Positions 9,114 through 17,478 of a stretch of 49,131 nucleotides of DNA are shown piece after piece. The notes beneath the pieces were generated by a model. It did no database searches. It was not told the origin of the DNA and saw only the letters and a list, made by a program, of their open reading frames with translations. The DNA is taken from positions 1 to 49,131 of the forward strand of contig CAMUGE010000024.1 of NCBI GenBank assembly GCA_947088345.1. Reading direction: 5' to 3'. Origin of the DNA: an uncultured Roseburia sp. (lineage in GTDB: Bacteria; Bacillota; Clostridia; Lachnospirales; Lachnospiraceae). Positions within the stretch are counted from its first letter, which is position 1. Each line of letters starts with the position of its first letter. A program made the position numbers and the translations under genes.

Positions 9114-9341
9114 ATGACAGAAAAGAAAATCAGATTATCTGACACAGAGGAAGTGTTAGACTTTGTCAGGGCTGCCGGAAAATGTGATTTTGAAATTGAT
9201 GTATGTTACAATAGGGCAGTAATCGATGCAAAATCAATACTTGGGATGTTCTATATCGGATTGTGCAAAGACCTGACAGTCAAATATGGTGGAAACGATA
9301 CACGCTTTGAGCGCACGGTCAGAAAATATGCAGTTTGCTGA
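9114..9341 (+). CDS. HPr-fold protein lacking the active histidine (Crh-like)
   Basis: A 75-residue protein. FVRAAGKCDFEIDV, then a turn and DAKSILGMFYIGL, aligns without gaps to HPr from its first helix to the Ser46 region (in HPr, about LVQTASKYDADVNL and NLKSIMGVMSLGI). The serine in KSILG corresponds to the HPr kinase site Ser46. The loop that carries the phosphocarrier His15 (GIHARP in HPr) is shortened and contains no His. So it cannot pass phosphate to sugars but could still be phosphorylated on Ser and serve CcpA, as B. subtilis Crh does. The ATG at 9114 follows TGGAGG; an in-frame start further upstream lacks a site. A cre site lies in its promoter region. Related inactive HPr homologues occur in other Clostridia. 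Confidence 0.8.
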   Translation: MTEKKIRLSDTEEVLDFVRAAGKCDFEIDVCYNRAVIDAKSILGMFYIGLCKDLTVKYGGNDTRFERTVRKYAVC

Positions 9342-9381
9342 AAATTCTGATCAGACGCGTTACATTTCCTTTCGTGGGATT

Positions 9382-9417
9382 ATGCTGTGGGGACGAGAAT
9401 CCTCACAGCATTTTTTT
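9382..9417 (+). terminator. Rho-independent terminator after the HPr-like gene
   Basis: Twelve-base arms ATGCTGTGGGGA and TCCTCACAGCAT (one G-U pair) around a six-base loop, followed by a run of seven T. It starts 40 bp after the stop codon at 9341. Confidence 0.9.
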
Positions 9418-9596
9418 ATGCGCGCGGACGCGGAAAGGAAATGTACAGCGAAAGCTGCCCGCGTCCGGCGCATTCGCACGAAAGATCCTATGACATAAAG
9501 GCGGCGCACCCGGCGCGTCAATGCGTGCAATTCTCCCTTAAGACTGAGGGAAAAGCCGGCCTGGGAGTTGAAAAACAGTCGGGGGAAAGGTGTTTC

Positions 9597-9625
9597 TTGT
9601 TTTTGACAGGGTAACATAGTATAAT
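9597..9625 (+). promoter_or_regulatory. Predicted promoter for deoB
   Basis: TTGTTT (9597-9602), a 17-bp spacer and a perfect TATAAT (9620-9625). A closer TTGACA at 9603-9608 would leave only 11 bp, too short. Confidence 0.55.
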
Positions 9626-9679
9626 AAGGAAAAATCAGATAAAGGAGAAAGGCGTCGGTTCGTCCGGCGGGCAAAACAG

Positions 9680-10837
9680 ATGAAGCGAGTATTTTTGATA
9701 GTATTGGACAGCGTTGGAATCGGAGAGATGCCGGATGCCGCAGAGTACGGCGATGCGGGAAGCAATACATTAAAGGCGGTCTCAAAAAGCGCTTATTTTT
9801 CTATGCCGAATATGCGCAAACTCGGGTTTTTTAATATAGACGGCGTAGATATCGGAGAAAAGGAATGCAGGCCCGCGGGGGCTTTTGCTCGTATGAAAGA
9901 AGTATCCCGCGGGAAAGATACGACGATCGGACACTGGGAGATTGCAGGTCTGATATCAAAGCAGCCTCTGCCGACGTATCCGAACGGTTTTCCGGCTGAA
10001 ATAATTCGGTTATTTGAGGAGAGGACCAAAAGAAATGTTTTGTGCAATCGACCGTATTCCGGTACAAAAGTAATCGAAGATTACGGTGTGAGACATATGC
10101 AGACGGGGGATTTGATCGTTTATACCTCGGCAGATTCGGTCTTTCAGATCGCAGCGCATGAGGATATCGTTCCGGTCGAAAAACTCTATGAATACTGTGA
10201 GATTGCGCGAGAGATTCTGACAGGGGTTCATGGAGTCGGCCGTGTAATTGCAAGGCCGTTTACCGGCAGTGACGGGAATTTTGTGCGCACATCGCGTCGT
10301 CATGATTTTTCGTTGAAACCACATGGAGCTACAATGCTGGATCAGCTCTCCAAAGAGGGGTATGATGTGTTTTCAGTCGGAAAAATTGTAGATATTTTTG
10401 CAGGACAGGGGATCACCGGATTTGTCAGGACGGCAGGAAACGAAGAGGGAATCGACAAAACCATTTCCTATATGAAAAAAGATTTTTGCGGACTGGTATT
10501 TACGAATCTGGTGGATTATGATATGCTCTATGGGCACAGAAATGATGTGGACGGTTACGCAAGGGCGCTTACCCGATTTGACAGCCGCCTGCCGGAACTT
10601 TTGGGCGCAATGCGTCGGGAGGATATCCTGATGATTACGGCAGATCACGGCTGTGATCCGAGTACGTCGTCTACCGATCATTCCAGGGAATATACGCCGC
10701 TCCTTTTGTACGGAAAACCGGTCACAGCGGGAAAAAACTTTGGAACGAGAGACGGATTTTGTGATATTGCCGCGACAGTACTTGATTTTTTTGGCATAAA
10801 ACCGGAATGTGAGGGCAAGCCGCTTACATTGAGATAG
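9680..10837 (+). CDS. deoB: Phosphopentomutase
   Basis: A 385-residue alkaline-phosphatase-superfamily enzyme that interconverts (deoxy)ribose 1-phosphate and 5-phosphate in nucleoside salvage. Signatures are the N-terminal FLIVLDSVGIGEMPDAAEYG, the DTTIGHWEIAG segment carrying the phospho-acceptor threonine, and the metal-binding ITADHGCDPSTSSTDHSREY near the C-terminus. The length is normal for DeoB. The start is fixed by family alignment, but the only strong Shine-Dalgarno (AAAGGAG, 9641-9647) is about 33 bases upstream and no in-frame start lies between. prfC follows 19 bp downstream, probably in the same operon. Confidence 0.97.
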   Translation: MKRVFLIVLDSVGIGEMPDAAEYGDAGSNTLKAVSKSAYFSMPNMRKLGFFNIDGVDIGEKECRPAGAFARMKEVSRGKDTTIGHWEIAGLISKQPLPTYPNGFPAEIIRLFEERTKRNVLCNRPYSGTKVIEDYGVRHMQTGDLIVYTSADSVFQIAAHEDIVPVEKLYEYCEIAREILTGVHGVGRVIARPFTGSDGNFVRTSRRHDFSLKPHGATMLDQLSKEGYDVFSVGKIVDIFAGQGITGFVRTAGNEEGIDKTISYMKKDFCGLVFTNLVDYDMLYGHRNDVDGYARALTRFDSRLPELLGAMRREDILMITADHGCDPSTSSTDHSREYTPLLLYGKPVTAGKNFGTRDGFCDIAATVLDFFGIKPECEGKPLTLR

Positions 10838-10856
10838 AAAAGTTGGAGGATTTATT

Positions 10857-12446
10857 TTGGCTGATTTAAGAAAAGAGATTGAAAAACGACGCACATTTGC
10901 AATTATATCCCATCCGGACGCCGGGAAGACGACACTGACAGAAAAATTTCTGCTCTACGGGGGAGCCATTAACCTTGCCGGTTCAGTAAAAGGAAAGGCT
11001 ACGGCGCGCCATGCAGTTTCGGACTGGATGGAGATTGAGAAAGAGAGAGGTATTTCCGTAACTTCGTCTGTGCTTCAGTTTAATTACGGGGGATATTGCA
11101 TCAATATACTGGATACGCCGGGACATCAGGATTTCTCGGAGGATACGTACCGGACGCTGATGGCGGCTGACTCCGCAGTTATGGTGATTGACGGATCGAA
11201 AGGCGTTGAAGCGCAGACAAGAAAATTATTTAAAGTATGTGTAATGCGCCATATTCCTATTTTTACATTTATCAATAAGATGGACAGGGACGCAAACGAT
11301 ACATTTGACCTTCTCGATGAGATTGAAAAAGAACTTGGGATCGCAACCTGTCCGGTAAATTGGCCTATTGGATCAGGCAAGGCATTTAAAGGCGTTTATG
11401 ATCGTAATACAAAAAAAGTGATGACGTTCTCGGACACGCTGAAAGGTACGAAAGAGGGGAGCGAAAAGCAGATTGATCTGTCGGATACTGCGCTGAAAGA
11501 AGAAATCGGTTCAGAGGCGCTTCATAAACTGCTGGAGGAAATCGAACTTCTCGACGGAGCGAGCGCCGAATTTGATATGGAACTGGTCACAAAAGGGGAG
11601 CTCTCCCCGGTATTTTTTGGCTCTGCATTGACTAATTTCGGCGTGGAGACATTTTTGCAGCATTTTCTTCAGATGACATATTCTCCGCTGCCGCGCAGGG
11701 CGGATATCGGCGAAGTTGATCCGTTTAGCGCCGATTTTTCAGCCTTTGTATTTAAAATACAGGCGAATATGAATAAAGCCCATCGCGACCGTATTGCATT
11801 TATGCGCATCTGTTCCGGAAAATTTGAGGCCGGTATGGAGGTCGTGCATGTGCAGGGCGGCAATAAAAAAATCAAATTGTCGCAGCCGCAGCAGATGATG
11901 GCGCAGGAGCGCCATATTGTGGAAGAGGCATACGCAGGAGATATTATAGGCGTTTTTGATCCCGGTATTTTTTCGATCGGTGATACAATTACAACGGCAA
12001 AACCGTTTTGTTTCGAGGGGATTCCGACCTTTGCGCCGGAACATTTTGCGAAAGTCCGTCAGGTGGACACCATGAAGCGCAAACAGTTTATGAAAGGGAT
12101 GCAGCAGATTGCGCAGGAAGGCGCGATTCAGATCTTTCAGGAATATAATATGGGGATGGAGGAAGTGATTGTCGGCGTTGTCGGTGTTTTGCAGTTTGAC
12201 GTGTTAAAGTACCGATTGGAAAATGAATACAATGTGGAAATTCGCATGGATAATCTCCCATATGAACATATTCGATGGATTGAAAACGAAGCGATTGATC
12301 TCGATAAACTGACCGGGACTTCCGATATGAAAAAGATACAGGACTTAAAAGGACGGCCGCTTCTTTTGTTTGTCAATGCCTGGAGCGTGGGGATGGTGCT
12401 CGACCGGAATGAAGGATTAATTTTATCAGAATTTGGGAAAGAATAA
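10857..12446 (+). CDS. prfC: Peptide chain release factor 3
   Basis: A 529-residue translational GTPase that recycles RF1 and RF2 after termination. GTP-binding motifs are clear: SHPDAGKTTLTEK (G1), ERGISVTSSV (switch I), DTPGHQDFSEDTYR (G3) and NKMDRDANDTFDLL (G4). The middle and C-terminal parts (AHRDRIAFMRICSGKFEAGM, VVGVLQFDVLKYRLENEY) match RF3 rather than EF-G. The start codon is TTG at 10857, six bases after GTTGGAGGA; the next residues ADLRKEIEKRRTFAIISHP are the normal RF3 start. It sits between deoB and a thioredoxin gene on the same strand with short gaps. Confidence 0.97.
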   Translation: MADLRKEIEKRRTFAIISHPDAGKTTLTEKFLLYGGAINLAGSVKGKATARHAVSDWMEIEKERGISVTSSVLQFNYGGYCINILDTPGHQDFSEDTYRTLMAADSAVMVIDGSKGVEAQTRKLFKVCVMRHIPIFTFINKMDRDANDTFDLLDEIEKELGIATCPVNWPIGSGKAFKGVYDRNTKKVMTFSDTLKGTKEGSEKQIDLSDTALKEEIGSEALHKLLEEIELLDGASAEFDMELVTKGELSPVFFGSALTNFGVETFLQHFLQMTYSPLPRRADIGEVDPFSADFSAFVFKIQANMNKAHRDRIAFMRICSGKFEAGMEVVHVQGGNKKIKLSQPQQMMAQERHIVEEAYAGDIIGVFDPGIFSIGDTITTAKPFCFEGIPTFAPEHFAKVRQVDTMKRKQFMKGMQQIAQEGAIQIFQEYNMGMEEVIVGVVGVLQFDVLKYRLENEYNVEIRMDNLPYEHIRWIENEAIDLDKLTGTSDMKKIQDLKGRPLLLFVNAWSVGMVLDRNEGLILSEFGKE

Positions 12447-12474
12447 ATAAAAATATAGAAAGGGGAATACAATT

Positions 12475-12804
12475 ATGGCAGTAGTAAAAATTACGGACAA
12501 TAATTTTGAGGCAGAGGTTCTGGCGGCGCAGGAGCCGGTTGTGCTCGATTTCTGGGGGGAGGGATGCGCGCCCTGCATGATGCAGTCGCCGGTTATTGAC
12601 GCGCTTGCCGATGAGCTTGCCGGTAAAGTCAAATTTGGAAAAGTCAATGTACATGAGGAGGCTGCGCTTGCGCTTAAATACAGTATTATGAATATTCCAA
12701 CAATTATTGTGATGAATCGGGGCGTATTTAAAGAAAAGGTCATTGGATTGCAGGATAAAACGGCGCTTAAGGCATTAATCGAGCGGTGCAGCAAGGCGGA
12801 GTAA
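12475..12804 (+). CDS. Thioredoxin with a variant CAPC active site
   Basis: A 109-residue thioredoxin-fold protein. The redox centre reads FWGEGCAPCMM where classical thioredoxin has FWAEWCGPCKM: both cysteines are kept, but the tryptophan before the first Cys and the glycine between them are changed. The cis-proline loop (SIMNIPTIIV) is intact. These changes would be expected to alter redox potential and partner choice, so it may not be the main housekeeping thioredoxin. The start follows GAAAGGGG. It is the third gene in the deoB-prfC block. A hairpin without a T-run lies just downstream (12827-12862). Confidence 0.92.
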   Translation: MAVVKITDNNFEAEVLAAQEPVVLDFWGEGCAPCMMQSPVIDALADELAGKVKFGKVNVHEEAALALKYSIMNIPTIIVMNRGVFKEKVIGLQDKTALKALIERCSKAE

Positions 12805-12826
12805 CCGGTTTTGTGAACAGTAATAT

Positions 12827-12862
12827 CCCTCCTGAAAATGCGGTATGTATTTGGCAGGAGGG
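12827..12862. other. Hairpin after the thioredoxin gene
   Basis: Perfect 8-bp arms CCCTCCTG and CAGGAGGG with a 20-base loop, 22 bp past the stop. No T-run follows, so it may stabilise an mRNA end or act as a weak terminator. Confidence 0.4.
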
Positions 12863-13388
12863 TGATTACGCGCAAAAATCCGAAAGGAACCTGGACACTC
12901 GAAAAACACAGTAAAATGTAAAAAAGTATTGCATTTTGTAGTCTGTTATGTTATCCTATTTCTATAGTTTTATGATTCTAAATTTATATTCCATTCAAGT
13001 GTCTGTCGCCGGATCGGCAAATTTTATCCAAATAGATGAAAGAACGCAAACTGATATTGGAATTGTTCGTAAATATGCATTGTACTTAAAATACGAAAAG
13101 TTTGCCTCAGTTAAAAAGAAAAGTTTTATGGTTCAAAGTAATGTCAGGAGTAATCTGATGATCAGTGAACATCAGTATCCGCAATTGACAATGTCATATG
13201 TGGTCAAAGCAGATGATACAATTGTATCCTGCATTGTTATTTTTTCTGTGTTCCTCCTGTAGGTATGATTTCAGCGGCTTGCAGTCCACAAAATTTATTT
13301 CCGCATGACTCTTCGAACTCAAGTGGAAAAACTTCCGGCATTTTCGAGGCAGACGATTGCTGGGGATTGTGTAAAAATAAAATTAGTA

Positions 13389-13417
13389 TTGACATTTGGA
13401 TCTATTTATAATACTAT
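13389..13417 (+). promoter_or_regulatory. Predicted sigma-A promoter of recA
   Basis: Perfect TTGACA (13389-13394), a 17-bp spacer and TACTAT (13412-13417), with the LexA box 13 bp downstream. Confidence 0.65.
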
Positions 13418-13430
13418 TAGAACATGAAAA

Positions 13431-13444
13431 CGAACATAAGTTCG
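13431..13444 (+). promoter_or_regulatory. LexA (DinR) SOS box in front of recA
   Basis: CGAACATAAGTTCG fits the Gram-positive LexA consensus CGAAC-N4-GTTCG exactly. It lies just downstream of the predicted promoter and two bases before the GCGGAGGG ribosome binding region of recA, where bound LexA would block transcription. Confidence 0.9.
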
Positions 13445-13459
13445 CGCGGAGGGTAAAAG

Positions 13460-14608
13460 ATGGCAAGAGAAGACAAGTTAAAAGCATTGGATGCAGCAAT
13501 TTCACAGATTGAGAAACAGTACGGAAAAGGTTCTATCATGAAGTTAGGGGACCATTCGAACCAGATGAACGTGGAGTCCATTCCCACAGGATCATTAAGC
13601 CTTGATATTGCGCTGGGGATCGGAGGTCTTCCCAAAGGCCGTGTTGTTGAGATATATGGGCCGGAATCGAGCGGTAAGACGACAGTAGCGCTTCATGTGG
13701 TTGCGGAAGTGCAAAAAGCAGGCGGTATCGCCGGTTTTGTTGATGCAGAACATGCGCTTGATCCCGTATATGCAAAAAATATCGGGGTCAATATAGACGA
13801 TTTGTATATTTCACAGCCGGACAGCGGAGAGCAGGCATTGGAGATCACGGAGACGATGGTGCGCTCCGGAGCCATAGATGTACTGATTGTCGACTCGGTT
13901 GCCGCGCTTGTCCCAAAGGCGGAGATTGACGGGGATATGGGAGATTCACATGTCGGCCTGCAGGCACGTTTGATGAGTCAGGCACTTCGTAAACTCACTG
14001 GTGTAATAAGTAAATCGAACTGCGTTGTTATTTTTATCAATCAGTTAAGAGAAAAAGTGGGCGTTATGTTCGGAAATCCGGAGACGACGACAGGAGGCCG
14101 CGCATTAAAATTTTATGCTTCGGTTCGTCTTGATGTTCGTAGAATTGAAGCGTTAAAACAGGGCGGAGAAGTAGTCGGAAACCGCACCAGGGTGAAAGTT
14201 GTGAAGAATAAAGTAGCGCCGCCGTTTCGCGAGGCCGAGTTTGACATTATGTTTGGAAAGGGAATCTCGCGCGAAGGAGATATTCTTGATTTGGCTGTCA
14301 ATTTTGGCATTGTCAATAAGTCGGGAGCATGGTATGCGTATAATGGGGATAAAATTGGTCAGGGACGTGAGAATGCAAAGCAGTATTTAAAGGAAAATCC
14401 GTTAATCTGCGAGGATGTCGAAGCGAAAGTGAGGCAGAAGAGCTCCTGTGACGAGACGGACGATCAGGAAGATACAAAGCAGAAAGTATCTGCAGCAAAA
14501 GAAAAGAGTACCGCGAAATCAAAGGGAAAAGCTGAAAAAGAGGCGGAAGAAAATAACACGGACAACGACCCGAAGAAAGCGGCAGAGAGCAAAACAAAAG
14601 AATCATAA
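13460..14608 (+). CDS. recA: Recombinase RecA
   Basis: A 382-residue RecA. The Walker A motif [13 protein letters not shown], the [21 protein letters not shown] stretch, loop 2 ([28 protein letters not shown]) and the C-terminal domain are all present. It binds single-stranded DNA, drives strand exchange and triggers LexA self-cleavage. After about residue 325 comes a low-complexity tail of some 55 residues rich in Lys, Glu and Asp, longer than in most RecA proteins. The ATG follows GCGGAGGG. An SOS box at 13431-13444 predicts LexA control. recX follows 44 bp downstream, the usual order. Confidence 0.98.
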   Translation: MAREDKLKALDAAISQIEKQYGKGSIMKLGDHSNQMNVESIPTGSLSLDIALGIGGLPKGRVVEIYGPESSGKTTVALHVVAEVQKAGGIAGFVDAEHALDPVYAKNIGVNIDDLYISQPDSGEQALEITETMVRSGAIDVLIVDSVAALVPKAEIDGDMGDSHVGLQARLMSQALRKLTGVISKSNCVVIFINQLREKVGVMFGNPETTTGGRALKFYASVRLDVRRIEALKQGGEVVGNRTRVKVVKNKVAPPFREAEFDIMFGKGISREGDILDLAVNFGIVNKSGAWYAYNGDKIGQGRENAKQYLKENPLICEDVEAKVRQKSSCDETDDQEDTKQKVSAAKEKSTAKSKGKAEKEAEENNTDNDPKKAAESKTKES

Positions 14609-14652
14609 CAGAAGATTTGTTATTTGAAGAAAAAGAAAAGGAAACGGCATAA

Positions 14653-15300
14653 ATGGATCAGATACAGGTGATTTCTGTCGAAAGGCAGGAGCGGGGCAAA
14701 TTCAGAATCGGGTTTGACAACGGAACATATCTGCTGCTGTATCGGGGAGAGATACGGAAACTCTCAAAAAAGGACAGCCAGGATTTGATGGAGGAGGGAA
14801 CATGTATTTCGGAGACACTTTATCAAAAACTATTGTATGAGATTGTCGGGGTGCGGGCCAGAAAACGAGCCGTTCATCTGTTGGAGCAGATGGACAGAAC
14901 TGAAAAACAGCTTTCAGAAAAATTAGCGCAAAATGGGTATCCAAAAGAGTGTATTGAAACTGCCATCGCATTTTTAAAGCAGCATCATTATCTGGACGAC
15001 GAGAGATATGCACAAAATTATATCCGCTGTCGTCAGAATAAAAAGAGTCGTCAGAGACTAAAAGCAGATCTTACGGCCAAGGGAATTGCAAGGGATGCAA
15101 TAGATAATGCGTTTGAGGAGGAATATGAGGCGGATGAGTCAGCCCAGATTCGGCAGCTGCTTGATAAAAGAAATTTTAAATACGGAAGCAGTGACAGGAA
15201 AGAGATTTTGCGCACATATCAGTTTCTGATGCGCAGAGGTTTTCGGTCCAGCGACATATTGCGTGAGATGCAGGCGGACATATTTCTTTATGAGGCATAG
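14653..15300 (+). CDS. recX: Regulatory protein RecX
   Basis: A 215-residue, mostly helical RecX. Family signatures are visible: ARKRAVHLLEQMDRTEKQLSEKL, then YLDDERYAQNYIRCRQNKKSRQRLKADLTAKGI and RKEILRTYQFLMRRGFRSSDI. RecX binds RecA filaments and limits their extension. It follows recA by 44 bp with AAAGGAAA before the ATG, so it should be induced together with recA by DNA damage. hisA begins 40 bp after its stop. Confidence 0.93.
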   Translation: MDQIQVISVERQERGKFRIGFDNGTYLLLYRGEIRKLSKKDSQDLMEEGTCISETLYQKLLYEIVGVRARKRAVHLLEQMDRTEKQLSEKLAQNGYPKECIETAIAFLKQHHYLDDERYAQNYIRCRQNKKSRQRLKADLTAKGIARDAIDNAFEEEYEADESAQIRQLLDKRNFKYGSSDRKEILRTYQFLMRRGFRSSDILREMQADIFLYEA

Positions 15301-15340
15301 TCTGCCGTACAGATTGAAAAGAGAGAGAGGGAAGTAAGGC

Positions 15341-16123
15341 GTGGAATTTCGGCCCTGTATAGATATACATAATGGAAAAGTTAAACAGATAGTGGGAAGC
15401 AGCCTTTTGGATCAGGGAAACCGCGCGCAGGAAAATTTTGTATCCGAAAAGGATGCCGCATATTATGCAAAACGGTATCAGAAAGACGGTTTGTCAGGCG
15501 GACATATTATTTTACTCAATGCAAAAGAAAGTGATTTCTATGAGGAGACAAAAAAACAGGCGTTGCTTGCTCTGAAGGCTTATCCTGGCGGAATGCAGGT
15601 TGGAGGCGGCATTACGCCGGAAAATGCAGATGAATTTTTAGCGGCGGGCGCAAGCCATGTGATTGTGACTTCCTATGTATTTCGTGATGGTAAGATTAAT
15701 TATGAGAATCTGCAGAAAATGGTACGTGCAGTCGGCTGCAAACATCTTGTTTTGGATTTAAGCTGCAGAAAGCGCGAAGGAAACTATTATATTGTGACGG
15801 ACCGCTGGCAGAAGTTTACTGAAGAGTCAGTTACGATTCCTTTACTGGACAAATTGTGCAGCTGCTGTGACGAGTTTTTGATTCATGCGGCAGATGTGGA
15901 GGGAAAAGCGGAAGGAATTGAGGAAGAACTGGTGTCTATTTTGGGAAGATGGAATAAAATTCCTGTTACATATGCAGGTGGGGTGGGAAGTTTTGAAGAT
16001 ATAAAAAAGCTGTATCGACTTGGCTGCGGCAGACTGCATGTCACAATCGGAAGCGCGCTTGATCTGTTCGGCGGCGCTATGTCGTATGAAAAGGTTTTGC
16101 AGATTGTAAGGGAGGGTAACTAA
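15341..16123 (+). CDS. hisA: Phosphoribosylformimino-AICAR ribotide isomerase, eukaryotic (HIS6) type
   Basis: A 260-residue TIM-barrel isomerase of histidine synthesis (ProFAR to PRFAR). The sequence resembles the yeast HIS6 type more than usual bacterial HisA: EFRPCIDIHNGKVKQIVGSS, NFVSEKDAAYYAKRY, LDLSCRKREGNYYIV, DEFLIHAADVEGKAEGIEEEL and LHVTIGSALDLFGGAM all have close HIS6 counterparts. Catalytic aspartates sit in CIDIHNG and VLDLSCRK (near residues 8 and 139). The start is GTG at 15341 behind GAGGGAAGTAAGGC. It is not next to other his genes; it lies between recX and glnA, and only one base separates its stop from the glnA start. Confidence 0.9.
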   Translation: MEFRPCIDIHNGKVKQIVGSSLLDQGNRAQENFVSEKDAAYYAKRYQKDGLSGGHIILLNAKESDFYEETKKQALLALKAYPGGMQVGGGITPENADEFLAAGASHVIVTSYVFRDGKINYENLQKMVRAVGCKHLVLDLSCRKREGNYYIVTDRWQKFTEESVTIPLLDKLCSCCDEFLIHAADVEGKAEGIEEELVSILGRWNKIPVTYAGGVGSFEDIKKLYRLGCGRLHVTIGSALDLFGGAMSYEKVLQIVREGN

Positions 16124-16124
16124 G

Positions 16125-17456
16125 ATGGTCAGATATACAAAACAGGACATTCTGCGTATAGTGGAAGAGGAAGATGTGGAATTTATCCGTCTGCAGTTTA
16201 CGGATATGTTTGGCGCATTAAAAAATGTGGCGGTGACAGCAAGTCAGATTGATAGAGTATTGAATAACGAGTGTATGTTTGACGGATCGTCCATTGAGGG
16301 CTTTGTTCGTATTGAGGAATCGGATCTCTATCTGCATCCCGATCTGGACACGTTTGTTATTTTTCCCTGGAGGCCTCAGCAGGGCAAGGTGGCCAGAATT
16401 ATCTGTGATCTCTATATGCCGGACGGAAGACAGTTTGAGGGAGATTCCCGCTATGTGCTAAGACGTGCGGTCGTACATGCACAGGAAATGGGATATGAAT
16501 TTTTGGTAGGGCCGGAATGCGAGTTTTTTCTGTTTGATCAGGATGAGTCCGGCAGGCCCACAACACAGAGCACAGACAATGCAGGCTACTTTGATCTTGG
16601 ACCGGTTGATCTGGGAGAAAATGCAAGGCGCGATATGGTGCTGACATTAGAGGATATGGGCTATGAAGTGGAGGCCTCCCATCATGAGGTTGCACCGGCG
16701 CAGCATGAGATTGATTTTCACTATGATAAAGCGATACATACGGCCGATCATATTATGACGTTTAAATTGACAGTCAAAACAATTGCGAAAAGGCACGGTT
16801 TATTTGCCAGTTTTATGCCTAAACCGAAGCAGGGTATCAACGGGTCCGGAATGCATGTCAATATGTCGCTGACGCGAGACGGAAAGAATATTTTTGTGGG
16901 AGAGCAGGAGGAAAACGGGCTCAGCCAGGAGGCATATTGGTTTATCGGAGGAATTATGAAACATATGCGCGCCATGACAGCCATTACAAATCCTCTGGTA
17001 AATTCTTATAAACGGCTTGTGCCGGGGTATGAGGCGCCGATTGATATTGCGTGGTCGGCGACAAATAGAAGTTCTCTGATCAGAATACCGTCTGCAAAGG
17101 GGGAGGGGACAAGAATTGAATTGCGGTGCCCCGATCCCGCGAGCAATCCGTATCTTGTGCTTGCAGTATGTCTGGAGGCCGGACTTGACGGCATACGAAA
17201 TCAGATCATGCCGCCCAAAGCTGTGACAGAAAATATATTTGAACTTTGCAAGGAAGAAAAAAACGAACTTGGAATTGAGAAACTGCCCACAGATCTTGGC
17301 GAGGCGCTGGCAGAACTGGAAGCATCCGAATTTGTAAAGAATGTGCTTGGCAATCATATTGCAGAAAAATATATCAAAGCGAAACATGCTGAATGGGACG
17401 AGTACCGTACGCAGGTTTCGAATTGGGAACTGGAACAGTACCTCTGTAAAATATAG
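16125..17456 (+). CDS. glnA: Glutamine synthetase, type I alpha
   Basis: A 443-residue GSI enzyme that makes glutamine from glutamate, ammonia and ATP. Motifs include MFDGSSIEGF, GPECEFFLF, the ATP site KPKQGINGSGMHVNMS and NRSSLIRIPSAKGEGTRIEL. The adenylylation-site region of GSI-beta is absent (PPKAVTENIFEL instead), as in the alpha type. The Arg of FVRIEESDLYL, used in feedback inhibition in Bacillus, is present. Its ribosome binding site (AAGGGAGGG) lies within the 3' end of hisA, so the two genes are surely co-transcribed. An ANTAR regulator follows 22 bp downstream. Confidence 0.97.
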   Translation: MVRYTKQDILRIVEEEDVEFIRLQFTDMFGALKNVAVTASQIDRVLNNECMFDGSSIEGFVRIEESDLYLHPDLDTFVIFPWRPQQGKVARIICDLYMPDGRQFEGDSRYVLRRAVVHAQEMGYEFLVGPECEFFLFDQDESGRPTTQSTDNAGYFDLGPVDLGENARRDMVLTLEDMGYEVEASHHEVAPAQHEIDFHYDKAIHTADHIMTFKLTVKTIAKRHGLFASFMPKPKQGINGSGMHVNMSLTRDGKNIFVGEQEENGLSQEAYWFIGGIMKHMRAMTAITNPLVNSYKRLVPGYEAPIDIAWSATNRSSLIRIPSAKGEGTRIELRCPDPASNPYLVLAVCLEAGLDGIRNQIMPPKAVTENIFELCKEEKNELGIEKLPTDLGEALAELEASEFVKNVLGNHIAEKYIKAKHAEWDEYRTQVSNWELEQYLCKI

Positions 17457-17478
17457 ATGGCGGACAGGAGGACACGTT

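Larger units (their letters stand above)
9342..9679. other. 338-bp intergenic region between the HPr-like gene and deoB
   Basis: Contains the terminator at 9382-9417 and the deoB promoter at 9597-9625. Several open frames cross the GC-rich middle (about 9418-9560) on both strands, but none has a ribosome binding site or a recognisable product. Confidence 0.7.
12805..13459. other. 655-bp intergenic region upstream of recA
   Basis: Contains a hairpin (12827-12862), then AT-rich sequence, and at its right end the recA promoter and LexA box. One open frame of about 104 codons (12948-13262) has no ribosome binding site and no recognisable product, so I do not call it a gene. Otherwise nothing is recognisable between about 12870 and 13385. 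Confidence 0.6.

Noticed and set aside
9603-9625. TTGACA with TATAAT as the deoB promoter
   Set aside because: Only 11 bp separate them; the pairing TTGTTT-17-TATAAT is more plausible.
9360-9785. Minus-strand open frame of 141 codons over the terminator and deoB start
   Set aside because: It covers a clear terminator, a promoter and the 5' end of deoB, and the product has no protein-like pattern.
12948-13262. Open frame of 104 codons upstream of recA
   Set aside because: No ribosome binding site before its ATG, no recognisable motif, and low-complexity AT-rich composition like the surrounding non-coding DNA.
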